DNA of 64,000 nt. It comes from an uncultured Kiloniellaceae bacterium. Lineage in GTDB: Bacteria > Pseudomonadota > Alphaproteobacteria > Kiloniellales > Kiloniellaceae. The translations under genes were made by a program, and so were the position numbers. This document shows, piece by piece, positions 26,819 to 34,162 of the stretch (its first letter is position 1; each line of letters begins with the position of its first letter). Under the pieces are notes generated by a model, which was not told where the DNA came from, ran no database searches, and worked only from the letters and a program-made list of their open reading frames with translations. The stretch is from positions 620,001 through 684,000 of the forward strand of contig CANMQP010000005.1 in NCBI GenBank assembly GCA_947500035.1, given 5' to 3'.

Positions 26819-28294
26819 TCAGCCAGCCTTGGCGACGGGCTCTACACCTTCAGGAGGCCGGCCGGGATCGTCGGGATCGGAGGTTTTACCACCGGCGGCT
26901 TCCGGCCTGCGGTCCGGAGGGGTGACGATGCCGCCCGACACAACCATCTTGATGCCCTCTTCGATCGTCATGCTGAGTTTACGGGTTTCGTTCCGCGGCA
27001 CGAAGAGCAGAAAGCCGGAGGTTGGGTTGGGTGTGGTCGGCAGGAAGATGTTCACAGCATCCTCCGGACCCGCCTCGGTGATCCGGTAGTTCGATCCGCC
27101 GGTCAAAAAACCGATGGCCCAGCTGTCCTTCCTCGGATACTGCACCAGAACGACATCGCGAAAGGCATTGGACTGCTGCTGAAAAACCGCCTCGAAGATC
27201 TGTTTGAGAGCGCCGTAGAGGCTGCGGATGACAGGCATCCGGTCCAGCAGGTTTTCGCCCAAGCCAACGATGCTGCGGCCCACCAGCCCGGCGGTCAGAA
27301 ACCCGATCAGGGTCAGGGAGACGACCATCACAAGGACCCCAAGGCCGGGAATGCTGAAGGGCAGATAGGTCTCGGGATTCCACCTGGCCGGAATCAGCGG
27401 CGTGACGCGATCGTCGATGAAGGTCACGATCTCGAGGGCGAGCCAACAGGTGATGCCGATGGGAGCTGTAATCAGCACACCAGTGAAAAAACGGTTTCTG
27501 AGGCGGCCGATGAAACCGAGTTGATGTGAGCTGTGCGCCTCCGGTTCAGGTTTCTTTTTCTTGGCGTTGCCGTTTCCGTTGCTGCGCTCGAGGGCGCGTC
27601 CGTCCGCGGTTCCATTTTCCGGCGGGATCACGATACCGCTCGAGATCACGAGCTTGATGCCCTCCTCCACCGTGAGATCGAGGTGGTGCACGTCCCGTTC
27701 CGGAATGAACAGCAGGAACCCGGTTGTCGGGTTGGGCGTTGCGGGCACAAAGACATTGACCACTGTCTCACTGGTCAGCTCCTGGACCTCGCCCTCGGTC
27801 CGGCCGGTGATGAAGCCCACAGCCCAGGTTCCCCGGTTGGGGTACTCGACCAGCACCACTTCCCGAAAGGCGGTCGATTTCTGAGAGAGCACGGTCTCGA
27901 ACACCTGCCTGGTCCAGCTGTAAACGCTGCGCACGATCGGGAGCTGCGAAATTGCGCCTTCGCTTACCCGTGTGATGAGACGGCCAAGATAGCCTCTTGT
28001 GACCGCGCCAACCGCCGTCAAGACGATCAGAACGACCACCAATCCCAAGCCGGGCAGCGCGAACGGAAGATAGGTCTCGGGATTCCACTTTACCGGGATT
28101 AAGGGGCGCACCGTGTTGTCGACGAAGGAAATGAATTTCCAGGCCAGCCAGAAGGTGATGCTGACCGGGGCCGCGACCAGCAAACCGGCAAGAAAGTAGT
28201 TGCGCAGGCGCCCTGCGAAGCTCAGGGCGTGAACCGGCTTGTGCCTGCCTGGCTCGTGTTTGCCGCCCGTTTTCCGATCGTTCTTGATCGTCAT
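26819..28294 (-). CDS. Tandem-duplicated DUF502 membrane protein (491 aa)
   Basis: Two full DUF502 domains in one chain. The first (about residues 25-225) and second (about 262-465) share the same order: LRN-[YR]-F-[LF]-[AT]-G-[LV] start of span 1, then WNPETYLPF, a second span, RSVY/RSLYG, the strand VVLV[EQ]YP, GFxTG, and NPT[TS]GFLLF[IV]P, ending EEGIK[LM]V[IV]S[SG]GIV. Ordinary DUF502 proteins are about 200-250 residues with one copy. The linker (about 230-258) is charged (RSNGNGNAKKKKPEPEAH) and the tail is disordered. Function is unknown in the family. It lies convergently beside recG, a common DUF502 neighbourhood in alphaproteobacteria. Confidence 0.93.
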   Translation of the reverse strand: MTIKNDRKTGGKHEPGRHKPVHALSFAGRLRNYFLAGLLVAAPVSITFWLAWKFISFVDNTVRPLIPVKWNPETYLPFALPGLGLVVVLIVLTAVGAVTRGYLGRLITRVSEGAISQLPIVRSVYSWTRQVFETVLSQKSTAFREVVLVEYPNRGTWAVGFITGRTEGEVQELTSETVVNVFVPATPNPTTGFLLFIPERDVHHLDLTVEEGIKLVISSGIVIPPENGTADGRALERSNGNGNAKKKKPEPEAHSSHQLGFIGRLRNRFFTGVLITAPIGITCWLALEIVTFIDDRVTPLIPARWNPETYLPFSIPGLGVLVMVVSLTLIGFLTAGLVGRSIVGLGENLLDRMPVIRSLYGALKQIFEAVFQQQSNAFRDVVLVQYPRKDSWAIGFLTGGSNYRITEAGPEDAVNIFLPTTPNPTSGFLLFVPRNETRKLSMTIEEGIKMVVSGGIVTPPDRRPEAAGGKTSDPDDPGRPPEGVEPVAKAG

Positions 28295-28661
28295 CCCTGT
28301 TTTATCCCTGTTGCCGCCTCAGTTCGTAAAACCATGGAAACGCATCTCCAGACGAAAGCCCAATCCCGGGTTGCGTCACATATGGGCATCCGTCATGACC
28401 TCTGCCAGTGCGAACCACGCTGTGCACTGGGCAGAAAAGGATGCGCTCTCACACCAGTCGTCGCCCTAAAAAGGCATTCCAATGCCATACCCTATTGGAG
28501 TCAGCTCTTTTGAGCCAGCGCCAGCTTGAACCGCCGAAGCTATTTCGGCGATATCCGGTCAGCCAACTGGAACAAGCGAGGCAGAGTTCCTCCCGAAAGT
28601 CCGGCGTTTCAAAGGCTTATTCTGGGATTGTCCCGGCTTGACGGTTTTCTTCCGGGTCAGG
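28295..28661. other. Gap between DUF502 gene and tRNA-Leu
   Basis: About 365 bases that must include the DUF502 promoter (minus strand) and the 3' processing region of the tRNA-Leu(CAG) transcript. Frames here are shadows or lack ribosome sites. A weak CCCGG...CCGGG hairpin lies at about 28632-28656. Nothing else seen. Confidence 0.4.
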
Positions 28662-28748
28662 TGGTGCGGATGAGAGGACTTGAACCTCCACTCCCTTTCG
28701 GGAACATGCACCTGAAGCATGCGCGTCTACCAATTCCGCCACATCCGC
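28662..28748 (-). tRNA. tRNA-Leu(CAG)
   Basis: An 87-nt class II tRNA with encoded CCA (28662-28664). Acceptor GCGGATG (28748-28742) pairs with CATCCGC. The anticodon stem-loop CATGC-TTCAGGT-GCATG gives anticodon CAG. It has a long variable arm, and the T arm contains GTTCAAGTC. It lies 77 bp downstream of tRNA-Leu(GAG), probably on the same transcript. Confidence 0.97.
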
Positions 28749-28825
28749 ATCAGTCGGTCAGGCTCTAAATTCAAACCCGATCCTGTCTCGTGACGTCCAT
28801 AGCGTTCGGTCCAATGGTCCGAACT

Positions 28826-28912
28826 TGGTGCGGCTGAGAGGACTTGAACCTCCACCCCGTTTCCAGGACAACGACCTCAACGTTGCGCGTCTACCGATTC
28901 CGCCACAGCCGC
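28826..28912 (-). tRNA. tRNA-Leu(GAG)
   Basis: An 87-nt class II tRNA with encoded CCA (28826-28828). Acceptor GCGGCTG (28912-28906) pairs with CAGCCGC. The loop TTGAGGT gives anticodon GAG. First of two tandem leucine tRNAs. Confidence 0.97.
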
Positions 28913-28953
28913 ATGTATGGATCGGGCCGATGGCCCGGTGTCACGGAGCGGGA

Positions 28954-28981
28954 TTTATAACCTTCTAATCCGAAAGGGCAA
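28954..28981 (-). promoter_or_regulatory. Promoter for the two tRNA-Leu genes
   Basis: On the minus strand TTGCCC (28981-28976) and TATAAA (28959-28954) are separated by 16 bp, followed by a GC-rich discriminator (TCCCGC), a pattern typical of stringently controlled stable-RNA promoters. It would give a leader of about 35 nt before tRNA-Leu(GAG). The rest of the gap up to 29215 shows nothing else except a GTGTG/CACAC hairpin near 29185-29200. Confidence 0.6.
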
Positions 28982-29215
28982 CGGAAATTTACGTTGAATA
29001 TGATTTATTCTTCGTCGACCGGTTTTCGCGTCGCTCAAAGTGGCGCCCGAGCCGCATTTTAGGCCCAATGCAGCTGCAAAAAATTTGCGCGGTGAGCTTG
29101 TTGCCTAAAAGTGAGGGGCGATTCGCTTGCGGAAAACGGGAATGTCGAGGGAGTATAGCGACCAAGAATTGCAGCGCATCGGTTGTGTGAAGAAGCACAC
29201 TTACAGGAGAAATAT

Positions 29216-29269
29216 ATGTCTACACTATACGGACGGCTGATTTTGCTGCTATCCTGCGAGCTCCTGTGA
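29216..29269 (+). CDS. Putative 17-codon upstream ORF (leader peptide)
   Basis: AGGAGA at 29205-29210 sits 5 bases before an ATG opening a 17-codon frame that encodes MSTLYGRLILLLSCELL, then TGA. That stop overlaps the GTG start of the DksA-type gene (GTGA, 29266-29269). The ribosome site is far better than that of the downstream gene, so translation of the latter may depend on this ORF. The peptide is Leu-rich, which could allow control by charged leucyl-tRNA; this is inference. Confidence 0.45.
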   Translation: MSTLYGRLILLLSCELL

Positions 29270-29628
29270 CCGACCGAACCGATATCGATATTCCTGCCAT
29301 GACCAAGCGACTGCACGATCGCCGTGCTGAGCTTCAGGGGCTGACAGCCAGCAGTGAAGATCAGCGACGGCCCGTTGAACTCGACCAGACACGTGTTGGT
29401 CGCTTGTCACGTATGGACGCCATGCAGGTTCAGGCCATGTCAATAGAGACGGAACGTCGCCGATCCATTGAACTCAATCGTATCGAAGCCGCCCTGGACC
29501 GCATTGCCGAGGGCGATTACGGCTATTGCCTGCTCTGCGGCGACGACATCGCAGTCAAGCGCCTCGAATTCGATCCGACCGCGACGACTTGTATTTCCTG
29601 CGCCCGTGAGACCGAGCACAAGAATTAG
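29266..29628 (+). CDS. DksA/TraR-family zinc-finger protein (120 aa)
   Basis: N-terminal coiled-coil region (about residues 12-70) and a C-terminal C4 zinc finger: CLLCGD (about residue 87) and CISCARE (about 109), C-x2-C-x17-20-C-x2-C. The segment IEAALDRIAEGDYGYC is the family hallmark. Members bind the RNA polymerase secondary channel and modulate transcription, often with ppGpp. At 120 aa it is shorter than E. coli DksA (151) and lies in the short alphaproteobacterial branch. The start is GTG at 29266, coupled to the upstream ORF; an ATG at 29299 is the alternative. Confidence 0.9.
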   Translation: MTDRTDIDIPAMTKRLHDRRAELQGLTASSEDQRRPVELDQTRVGRLSRMDAMQVQAMSIETERRRSIELNRIEAALDRIAEGDYGYCLLCGDDIAVKRLEFDPTATTCISCARETEHKN

Positions 29629-29654
29629 CCGCAAAACCAGGAGAATTTCAGGTG

Positions 29655-29686
29655 ACCGCCACGGCATCCGCCGGACCCGTGGCGGT
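29655..29686. terminator. Hairpin between convergent genes (no T-tract)
   Basis: Perfect 10-bp arms ACCGCCACGG (29655-29664) and CCGTGGCGGT (29677-29686) with a 12-nt loop lie between the DksA-type gene and the convergent DUF3126 gene. There is no poly-T on either side, so it may stabilise 3' ends rather than terminate by itself. Confidence 0.45.
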
Positions 29687-29728
29687 GTGACGCGACTCTA
29701 GAAGTCAACGGACTCCAGAGCTGCCAGG

Positions 29729-29947
29729 TCAGTTTGCTGGCGGAAGGTCGATGTCGAGAATGGCCATATTGAAGGCATAAGAGGTTTCGCCCTCGTCCTC
29801 ATCCTTGTAGATAACACCGATAAACTCACCACCAATACTGACCTCAATCGAATCACTCTTTTTGGTCTTCATGTCGAGGGTGATCCGATCGGTGTTGAAT
29901 TTTTCGCGCAGATAGCTCTGGATGCGCAGGATTTCTGATGTCTCCAC
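29729..29947 (-). CDS. DUF3126 family protein (72 aa)
   Basis: Small conserved alphaproteobacterial protein of unknown function. The pattern SEILRIQSYLREKFNTDRITLDMKTKKSDSIEVSIGGEFIGVIYKDEDEGETSYAFNMAILDIDL (two strands after a helix) is typical of DUF3126 and covers the whole chain. The start codon is GTG (29947) with GGAG six bases upstream. It is convergent with the DksA-type gene. Confidence 0.88.
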   Translation of the reverse strand: METSEILRIQSYLREKFNTDRITLDMKTKKSDSIEVSIGGEFIGVIYKDEDEGETSYAFNMAILDIDLPPAN

Positions 29948-30380
29948 GATGGACTCCGTTCACCTAGAGTGCGCTTCCTCTTGCCGAACCCGGTCAAGAG
30001 CGCGAATCGCCCTCAAAAATTACGATTTAGAGTCTGAATTCTGCTTTCGTCGCGTTTGTGAAAGCACCCAGACTCACTGACCCAGCCGCCGCTTTCTCTT
30101 ATTTGCCTTAAGAGATGCAACAGAATTCAAGCGGAGCAGAGCAACAACACGTTGGCCGCTTCGACGGTTTTTCAGACGAGTTTTATCTGAAACTGTACCA
30201 GAGGCGATCAACGCTCTAAGGGTTAGCAGGCGGCATCGGGGCACCGCAATGATCATTTTTTGCCTTCTGAACAAACAGGTCATTCGTGTCAAAAAAGGTC
30301 CTGCACCAAAGCAAATAAAAATTTATTCAAATTAAACTAAAAAATAGCAAATAAAAAAATAGTAAAGAAAGAATAATTTC
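29948..30380. other. Non-coding stretch ending in an A/T-rich UP-element-like tract
   Basis: No gene is supported; the one minus-strand frame here (30074-30292) is an Arg-rich frame without a ribosome site. From about 30305 to 30380 the DNA is almost only A and T, with phased A-tracts, directly upstream of the promoter at 30381. This is what an UP element for the RNA polymerase alpha subunit looks like. Confidence 0.5.
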
Positions 30381-30409
30381 TTGACATTTTTGGAAGTACG
30401 CAATATATC
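30381..30409 (+). promoter_or_regulatory. Strong sigma-70-type promoter with UP element
   Basis: TTGACA (30381-30386), 17-bp spacer, TATATC (30404-30409), preceded by about 70 bases of A/T tracts. The predicted transcription start, 6-8 bases after the -10, falls at about 30416, the A of the ATG of the next ORF. Confidence 0.75.
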
Positions 30410-30415
30410 TCCTCT

Positions 30416-30634
30416 ATGATTATACAGAGCTCCATAACGCCGGCAGCAGTGCGCGATGGCGATACTTCTGCGGCTCCGTCCCTCGTCGCGAACCAGCCGA
30501 GGATTTCTCAGTCAACGGCGCCTGAAACGACACGGCCGGTTGAGGCGAGCGATCGTTCTGAGATTGTCAGAAACGACGATTCTGCCCCCAGTGAAGCTTC
30601 GGGCCGCGGCAGTTTGGTCGACGTATCGGTTTAG
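30416..30634 (+). CDS. Possible leaderless small protein (72 aa)
   Basis: A 72-codon frame (MIIQSSITPAAVRD...) whose ATG coincides with the predicted transcription start of the promoter at 30381, so it would be translated from a leaderless mRNA. The product is hydrophilic, Ser/Pro/Thr/Ala-rich, with no cysteine, no membrane span and a C-terminal GRGSLVDVSV. Codon use looks like that of neighbouring genes. The family is not recognised. Alternatively, the transcript could be a non-coding RNA, with this frame open by chance. Confidence 0.5.
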   Translation: MIIQSSITPAAVRDGDTSAAPSLVANQPRISQSTAPETTRPVEASDRSEIVRNDDSAPSEASGRGSLVDVSV

Positions 30635-30679
30635 CCGACAGTCGGTCTCTGGTCTTACCTGCGTTACGCAGACAACCCG

Positions 30680-30724
30680 GGTTCTAGCGTCGATAACCAT
30701 TTTATGGTTTTCGGCGCTAGAACC
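30680..30724 (+). repeat. Long near-perfect hairpin downstream of the small ORF
   Basis: Arms GGTTCTAGCG (30680-30689) and CGCTAGAACC (30715-30724) continue through TCGA/TCGG and AACCAT/ATGGTT, making a roughly 20-bp stem with one U-U mismatch, one G-U pair and a 3-nt loop. Two smaller hairpins (CCGA-CAG-TCGG and CTGCG-TTA-CGCAG) precede it. There is no T-tract. It may protect or end the transcript from the 30381 promoter. Confidence 0.7.
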
Positions 30725-30788
30725 TGTTGGTGCGCCTTGATTTGATCGAGGACTGGATACCGCTCTTCACCGCAGGTAAAGATGGGGT

Positions 30789-31835
30789 ATGAGCACAGCA
30801 AGCAAATCTCCGTCTGCCCGGCTGGCAGTTGCCGGCGTTGGCCTCGTGGGGAGACGCCACGCGGAAATCCTTGCGAAAGAAGGCACGCTGGTCGCCGTCG
30901 CCGACCCCTCGCCGTTAGCGGCCGGCATAGCGACGGAGCTTGGAGTCCCGATCTATCCGAACCTGAGAGATCTCTTATCGTCGGAAAAACCCGACGGTGT
31001 TGTCGTTGCTACGCCCAATCAAAGTCATGAAGCCGACGGCTTGGCATGTATCTCGGCGAAGGTCCCGGTGCTGATCGAGAAGCCGCTCGCCAGCGATATC
31101 GCGGGCGCCGAACGTCTCGTTGCCGCGGCGCAGGCGTCCAGGGTTCCGCTGCTGGTTGGGCATCATCGCCGATACAACCCGCTGATTACAAAAGCCAAAA
31201 CCGAGATTCTCTCGGGGCGCCTGGGAGATCTCGTCGCCGTTAACGCACTCTGCTGGCTCTATAAACCCGACGGTTATTTCGATGTAGCCTGGCGGCGGGA
31301 GCCCGGTGCCGGTCCGGTCTTCATTAACCTGATCCACGACGTCGAACTCTTACTGCATTTTTGTGGGGATGTTGCCGCTGTTCAGTCCGCGGAGTCGAAT
31401 GCTGTCCGGGGCAACAACGTCGAGGACACCGCAGTCGTCATCCTGCGCTTTAAAAGCGGTGTTCTGGGGACCATTACCGTATCCGATACCGTGACGTCGC
31501 CCTGGAGTTGGGAGCTGACCGCTGCCGAAAACCCCTCCTACCCGGCCACAGGCGCTTTCTCCTACATGATCGGCGGCACACGCGGGTCGCTCTCCATTCC
31601 GGATCTGAGCCTATGGGCGAACAGTGGCGAACAGGGGTGGCATGAGCCCATTGATCGCGAAGTCTTGCAAGCTGAAACCGCGGATCCCCTCGTCCTCCAG
31701 CTTCGTCACTTCGCCGAGGTCGCCCAGGGAAAGGCTGAACCGCATGTGACCGGCGCGGATGGTTTGAGAGCCCTCAAAGTGATCTCGGCGATTAAAGAGG
31801 CCGCGAAGAGCGGCAGGGTCGTTGAGATACCTTAG
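30789..31835 (+). CDS. Gfo/Idh/MocA family NAD(P)-dependent oxidoreductase (348 aa)
   Basis: N-terminal Rossmann fold GVGLVGRRHAEIL (about residues 16-28), the family motif VLIEKPLA (about 92-99) with its catalytic-site Lys-Pro, and the C-terminal alpha/beta substrate domain with GHHRRYNPL and FINLIHDVELLLHFCGD (catalytic His of the D-x-x-x-H-type region). Such enzymes oxidise or reduce sugars, inositols or imines; the substrate cannot be assigned. It stands alone after the 30680 hairpin with no sugar-transport genes around. Confidence 0.92.
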   Translation: MSTASKSPSARLAVAGVGLVGRRHAEILAKEGTLVAVADPSPLAAGIATELGVPIYPNLRDLLSSEKPDGVVVATPNQSHEADGLACISAKVPVLIEKPLASDIAGAERLVAAAQASRVPLLVGHHRRYNPLITKAKTEILSGRLGDLVAVNALCWLYKPDGYFDVAWRREPGAGPVFINLIHDVELLLHFCGDVAAVQSAESNAVRGNNVEDTAVVILRFKSGVLGTITVSDTVTSPWSWELTAAENPSYPATGAFSYMIGGTRGSLSIPDLSLWANSGEQGWHEPIDREVLQAETADPLVLQLRHFAEVAQGKAEPHVTGADGLRALKVISAIKEAAKSGRVVEIP

Positions 31836-31874
31836 AGCCTCTTTTAATCGGCACGGGTAATCCGGCAGAGGCAA

Positions 31875-32285
31875 TCAGCGCGGATCGTAGGCGAATTCGA
31901 CCCGGACGCCGCCCGGGTCTCTAATCATTGCATGGATCTTGGGCCCCGCGCCGGAGGGTTCCGGGGCGAACTCTACCGTCACGCCGGGCCAGGCCGAGAC
32001 GCTCTCGAACAAAGCCTTCAGAGCGGCCTCATCCGCGACCTTAAGCGCCAGATGGTGCAGTCCGACGTTCTGTCTGCGGTCAAAGGTTACGCAGCTGTCG
32101 GGGTCTTCCACCTGCCAGAGCGTCAGCACCGAAGTGCCGTCCGAGACAAAAGCCGAGGGATAGTCGGGCTTGCCGCCGACCTTCTTCCAGCCCAGGCAGT
32201 TCACAAAGAAGCCTTCGGAAGCTTCGAGGTTCTGGACGGCAAGACCAATATGGTCGACGCCGAGCGTCATTGGAGTGTCGGGCAC
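31875..32285 (-). CDS. VOC (glyoxalase-fold) protein (136 aa)
   Basis: Two beta-alpha-beta-beta-beta modules: module 1 DHIGLAVQNLEASEGFFVNCLGWKKV, module 2 LHHLALKVADEAALKALFESV, ending RDPGGVRVEFAYDP. The metal-site residues of VOC proteins are at the expected places (H at about 11 and 77, E near the C-terminus). The substrate is unknown; members include lyases, epimerases and dioxygenases. The start is GTG at 32285 with a good AGGAGA site. It lies 22 bp after mtnN and is probably co-transcribed with it. Confidence 0.87.
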   Translation of the reverse strand: MPDTPMTLGVDHIGLAVQNLEASEGFFVNCLGWKKVGGKPDYPSAFVSDGTSVLTLWQVEDPDSCVTFDRRQNVGLHHLALKVADEAALKALFESVSAWPGVTVEFAPEPSGAGPKIHAMIRDPGGVRVEFAYDPR

Positions 32286-32307
32286 GCAATATCTCCTGTG
32301 AGGTCGG

Positions 32308-33108
32308 TCATAAAACGCGGATCAGACGCCGCAGCACAATGGCGGCACCGGCGGCGGTTTCATGGAGGAATTTGATGAAGTCCATGCCGCTTTCCTCGCC
32401 AGCCAGATCGCTGAGCGAGCGGACCACAAGCCAGTCAATGCAGAAGCGCTCCGCGACCTGGGCAACAGCGGCACCTTCCATCTCGACCGCCTGCCCGCCC
32501 AGTTCGTTGTGCAAGCGGTTGCGGGTGGCCGTGCAGTTCACGAACTGGTCTCCGGTCAGGATCGTGCCGAATTGAAGCTTTGGCGTCCGCGCCGCGCCGC
32601 CGCCTGCCTCTGCCGAGAGCGGCGGGAGTTCGAAGCCTTCCAATGCTGTCTCGATCCGGGAGGCCAGCCCTTCATCCAGGTAATAACCGAAACGCTCGCT
32701 GGGCGCGAAGATCGGCAGGTGACCTGGATGGTAACTCTCGGTCACTCCATTGTTGATGATGCCGTAGTCGTGCTGAATCAGGTGTTTGCCGACGACGACG
32801 TCGCCGACCCCCAATGCCGGGTCCAGGCCGCCCGCGACACCCGAGAAAAGCAGGCTTTTACAGGCGAACTCTTGCGCCAGGATCGTCGCGACAACGGCGG
32901 CATTGACCTTCCCCATGCCGGCCTCGACCAGAATGCAGCGTTTGCCTTCCAGAATCCCCTCGGCGAATTCGAAACCGCCATGGCTTGTGACCTTTTCCTG
33001 CTGGAAGGCACTGCCGAACTGGGCAATTTCATCGGGGATCGCACAGATTATGCCGATCGCTGAGGATGGGTTTTCGGACACGGCCGACTCCTGATTGACG
33101 GTGGGCAT
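32308..33108 (-). CDS. mtnN: 5'-methylthioadenosine/S-adenosylhomocysteine nucleosidase-like protein (266 aa)
   Basis: Phosphorylase-superfamily nucleosidase. The N-terminal IGIICAIPDEI, GMGKVNAA, and LFSGVAGGLD match MTAN enzymes, as does QAVEMEGAAVAQVAERF with the purine-binding M-E-G motif. RSLSDLAGEE carries the catalytic Asp (R-x-x-S-D). It would cleave adenine from MTA and SAH, feeding methionine and (where LuxS exists) quorum-signal recycling. There is an extra hydrophilic segment at residues 160-185, as in several long members, so some substrate drift is possible. Confidence 0.88.
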   Translation of the reverse strand: MPTVNQESAVSENPSSAIGIICAIPDEIAQFGSAFQQEKVTSHGGFEFAEGILEGKRCILVEAGMGKVNAAVVATILAQEFACKSLLFSGVAGGLDPALGVGDVVVGKHLIQHDYGIINNGVTESYHPGHLPIFAPSERFGYYLDEGLASRIETALEGFELPPLSAEAGGGAARTPKLQFGTILTGDQFVNCTATRNRLHNELGGQAVEMEGAAVAQVAERFCIDWLVVRSLSDLAGEESGMDFIKFLHETAAGAAIVLRRLIRVL

Positions 33109-33273
33109 TCCCCTGCCCAGACAAGACCCTACTGCTATACGGTTTTGCGGCGCATCAGTTCAAGCTGTGATTCACGTCTTTTACTATGGGCGATCAAACT
33201 CTAATCTGCGGCGTGTTTGTGCGGCGCACCCAAAGGCGGGCGCCGGATATTGTCGTTTCCGAGGAGGACCAGC

Positions 33274-34119
33274 GTGCAGTTTCAAGGCACCGATGCTTAC
33301 GTCGCGACTGAGGATCTGAAAGTGGGTGTGAATGCGGCCATCACACTAGAGAGGCCTTTGTTGGTTAAAGGGGAACCGGGAACGGGAAAGACCGTGCTCG
33401 CCGAGCAGATCGCGCAGTCTTTGGGCCGGAACCTGATCGAATGGAACATCAAGTCGACCACCAAGGCGCAGCATGGCCTCTACGAATACGATGCCGTCGC
33501 GCGGCTTCGTGACGGCCAATTGGGCGATGAACGGGTGAACGACATCGCCAACTACATCATCAAGGGCAAGCTCTGGGAAGCCTTTGAGGCGGATGAGGCG
33601 CCAGTCCTGCTGATCGATGAAATCGACAAGGCGGATATCGAGTTTCCCAACGATCTTCTGCAGGAACTCGACCGGATGGAGTTCTACGTCCACGAGACCC
33701 AGAAACTGGTCAAGGCGCGCAACCGTCCGATCGTGCTCATCACCTCCAACAACGAGAAGGAACTGCCGGACGCCTTCCTGCGCCGCTGTTTCTTTCACTA
33801 CATCCGCTTTCCAGACCGGGAGACCATGGAAAAGATCGTCCAGGTTCATTATCCCGGTGTAAAACAACAGCTTCTGCGGGATGCTTTGACCGTTTTCTAC
33901 GAGGTGCGCGAGGTCACCGGCCTGCGGAAAAAACCCTCGACCTCCGAGCTCCTGGATTGGCTCAAGCTGCTGATGTCCGAAGATATGCCCGAGGATGTCC
34001 TGCGGTCCCATGACCGTTCGAGCATGATCCCGCCGCTCTATGGCGCTCTGCTGAAATCGGAGCAGGATGTCCACCTCTTCGAGCGTCTCGCCTTCCTGAA
34101 CCGCCGGGAGCGGACCTGA
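33274..34119 (+). CDS. MoxR-family AAA+ ATPase (281 aa)
   Basis: The start is GTG at 33274 behind a GAGGAGGA ribosome site; the first residues (FQGTDAYVATEDLKVGVNAAITLERPLLVKG) match the usual MoxR N-terminus, so the longer frame to 33217 is rejected. Walker A GEPGTGKT is at residues 33-40 and Walker B VLLIDEIDKAD at about 113-123, with an arginine-finger segment near FLRRCFFHYIRFP. MoxR ATPases are chaperones that work with VWA-domain partners, for example in cofactor insertion. The VWA gene follows 43 bp downstream. Confidence 0.93.
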   Translation: MQFQGTDAYVATEDLKVGVNAAITLERPLLVKGEPGTGKTVLAEQIAQSLGRNLIEWNIKSTTKAQHGLYEYDAVARLRDGQLGDERVNDIANYIIKGKLWEAFEADEAPVLLIDEIDKADIEFPNDLLQELDRMEFYVHETQKLVKARNRPIVLITSNNEKELPDAFLRRCFFHYIRFPDRETMEKIVQVHYPGVKQQLLRDALTVFYEVREVTGLRKKPSTSELLDWLKLLMSEDMPEDVLRSHDRSSMIPPLYGALLKSEQDVHLFERLAFLNRRERT

Positions 34120-34162
34120 TCGCCAAAGAGAGACAGACCACCTCCATTAGGGCTGCGAAGCG

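Noticed and set aside
30074-30292. 72-aa minus-strand ORF
   Set aside because: Arg-rich, no ribosome site and embedded in intergenic sequence.
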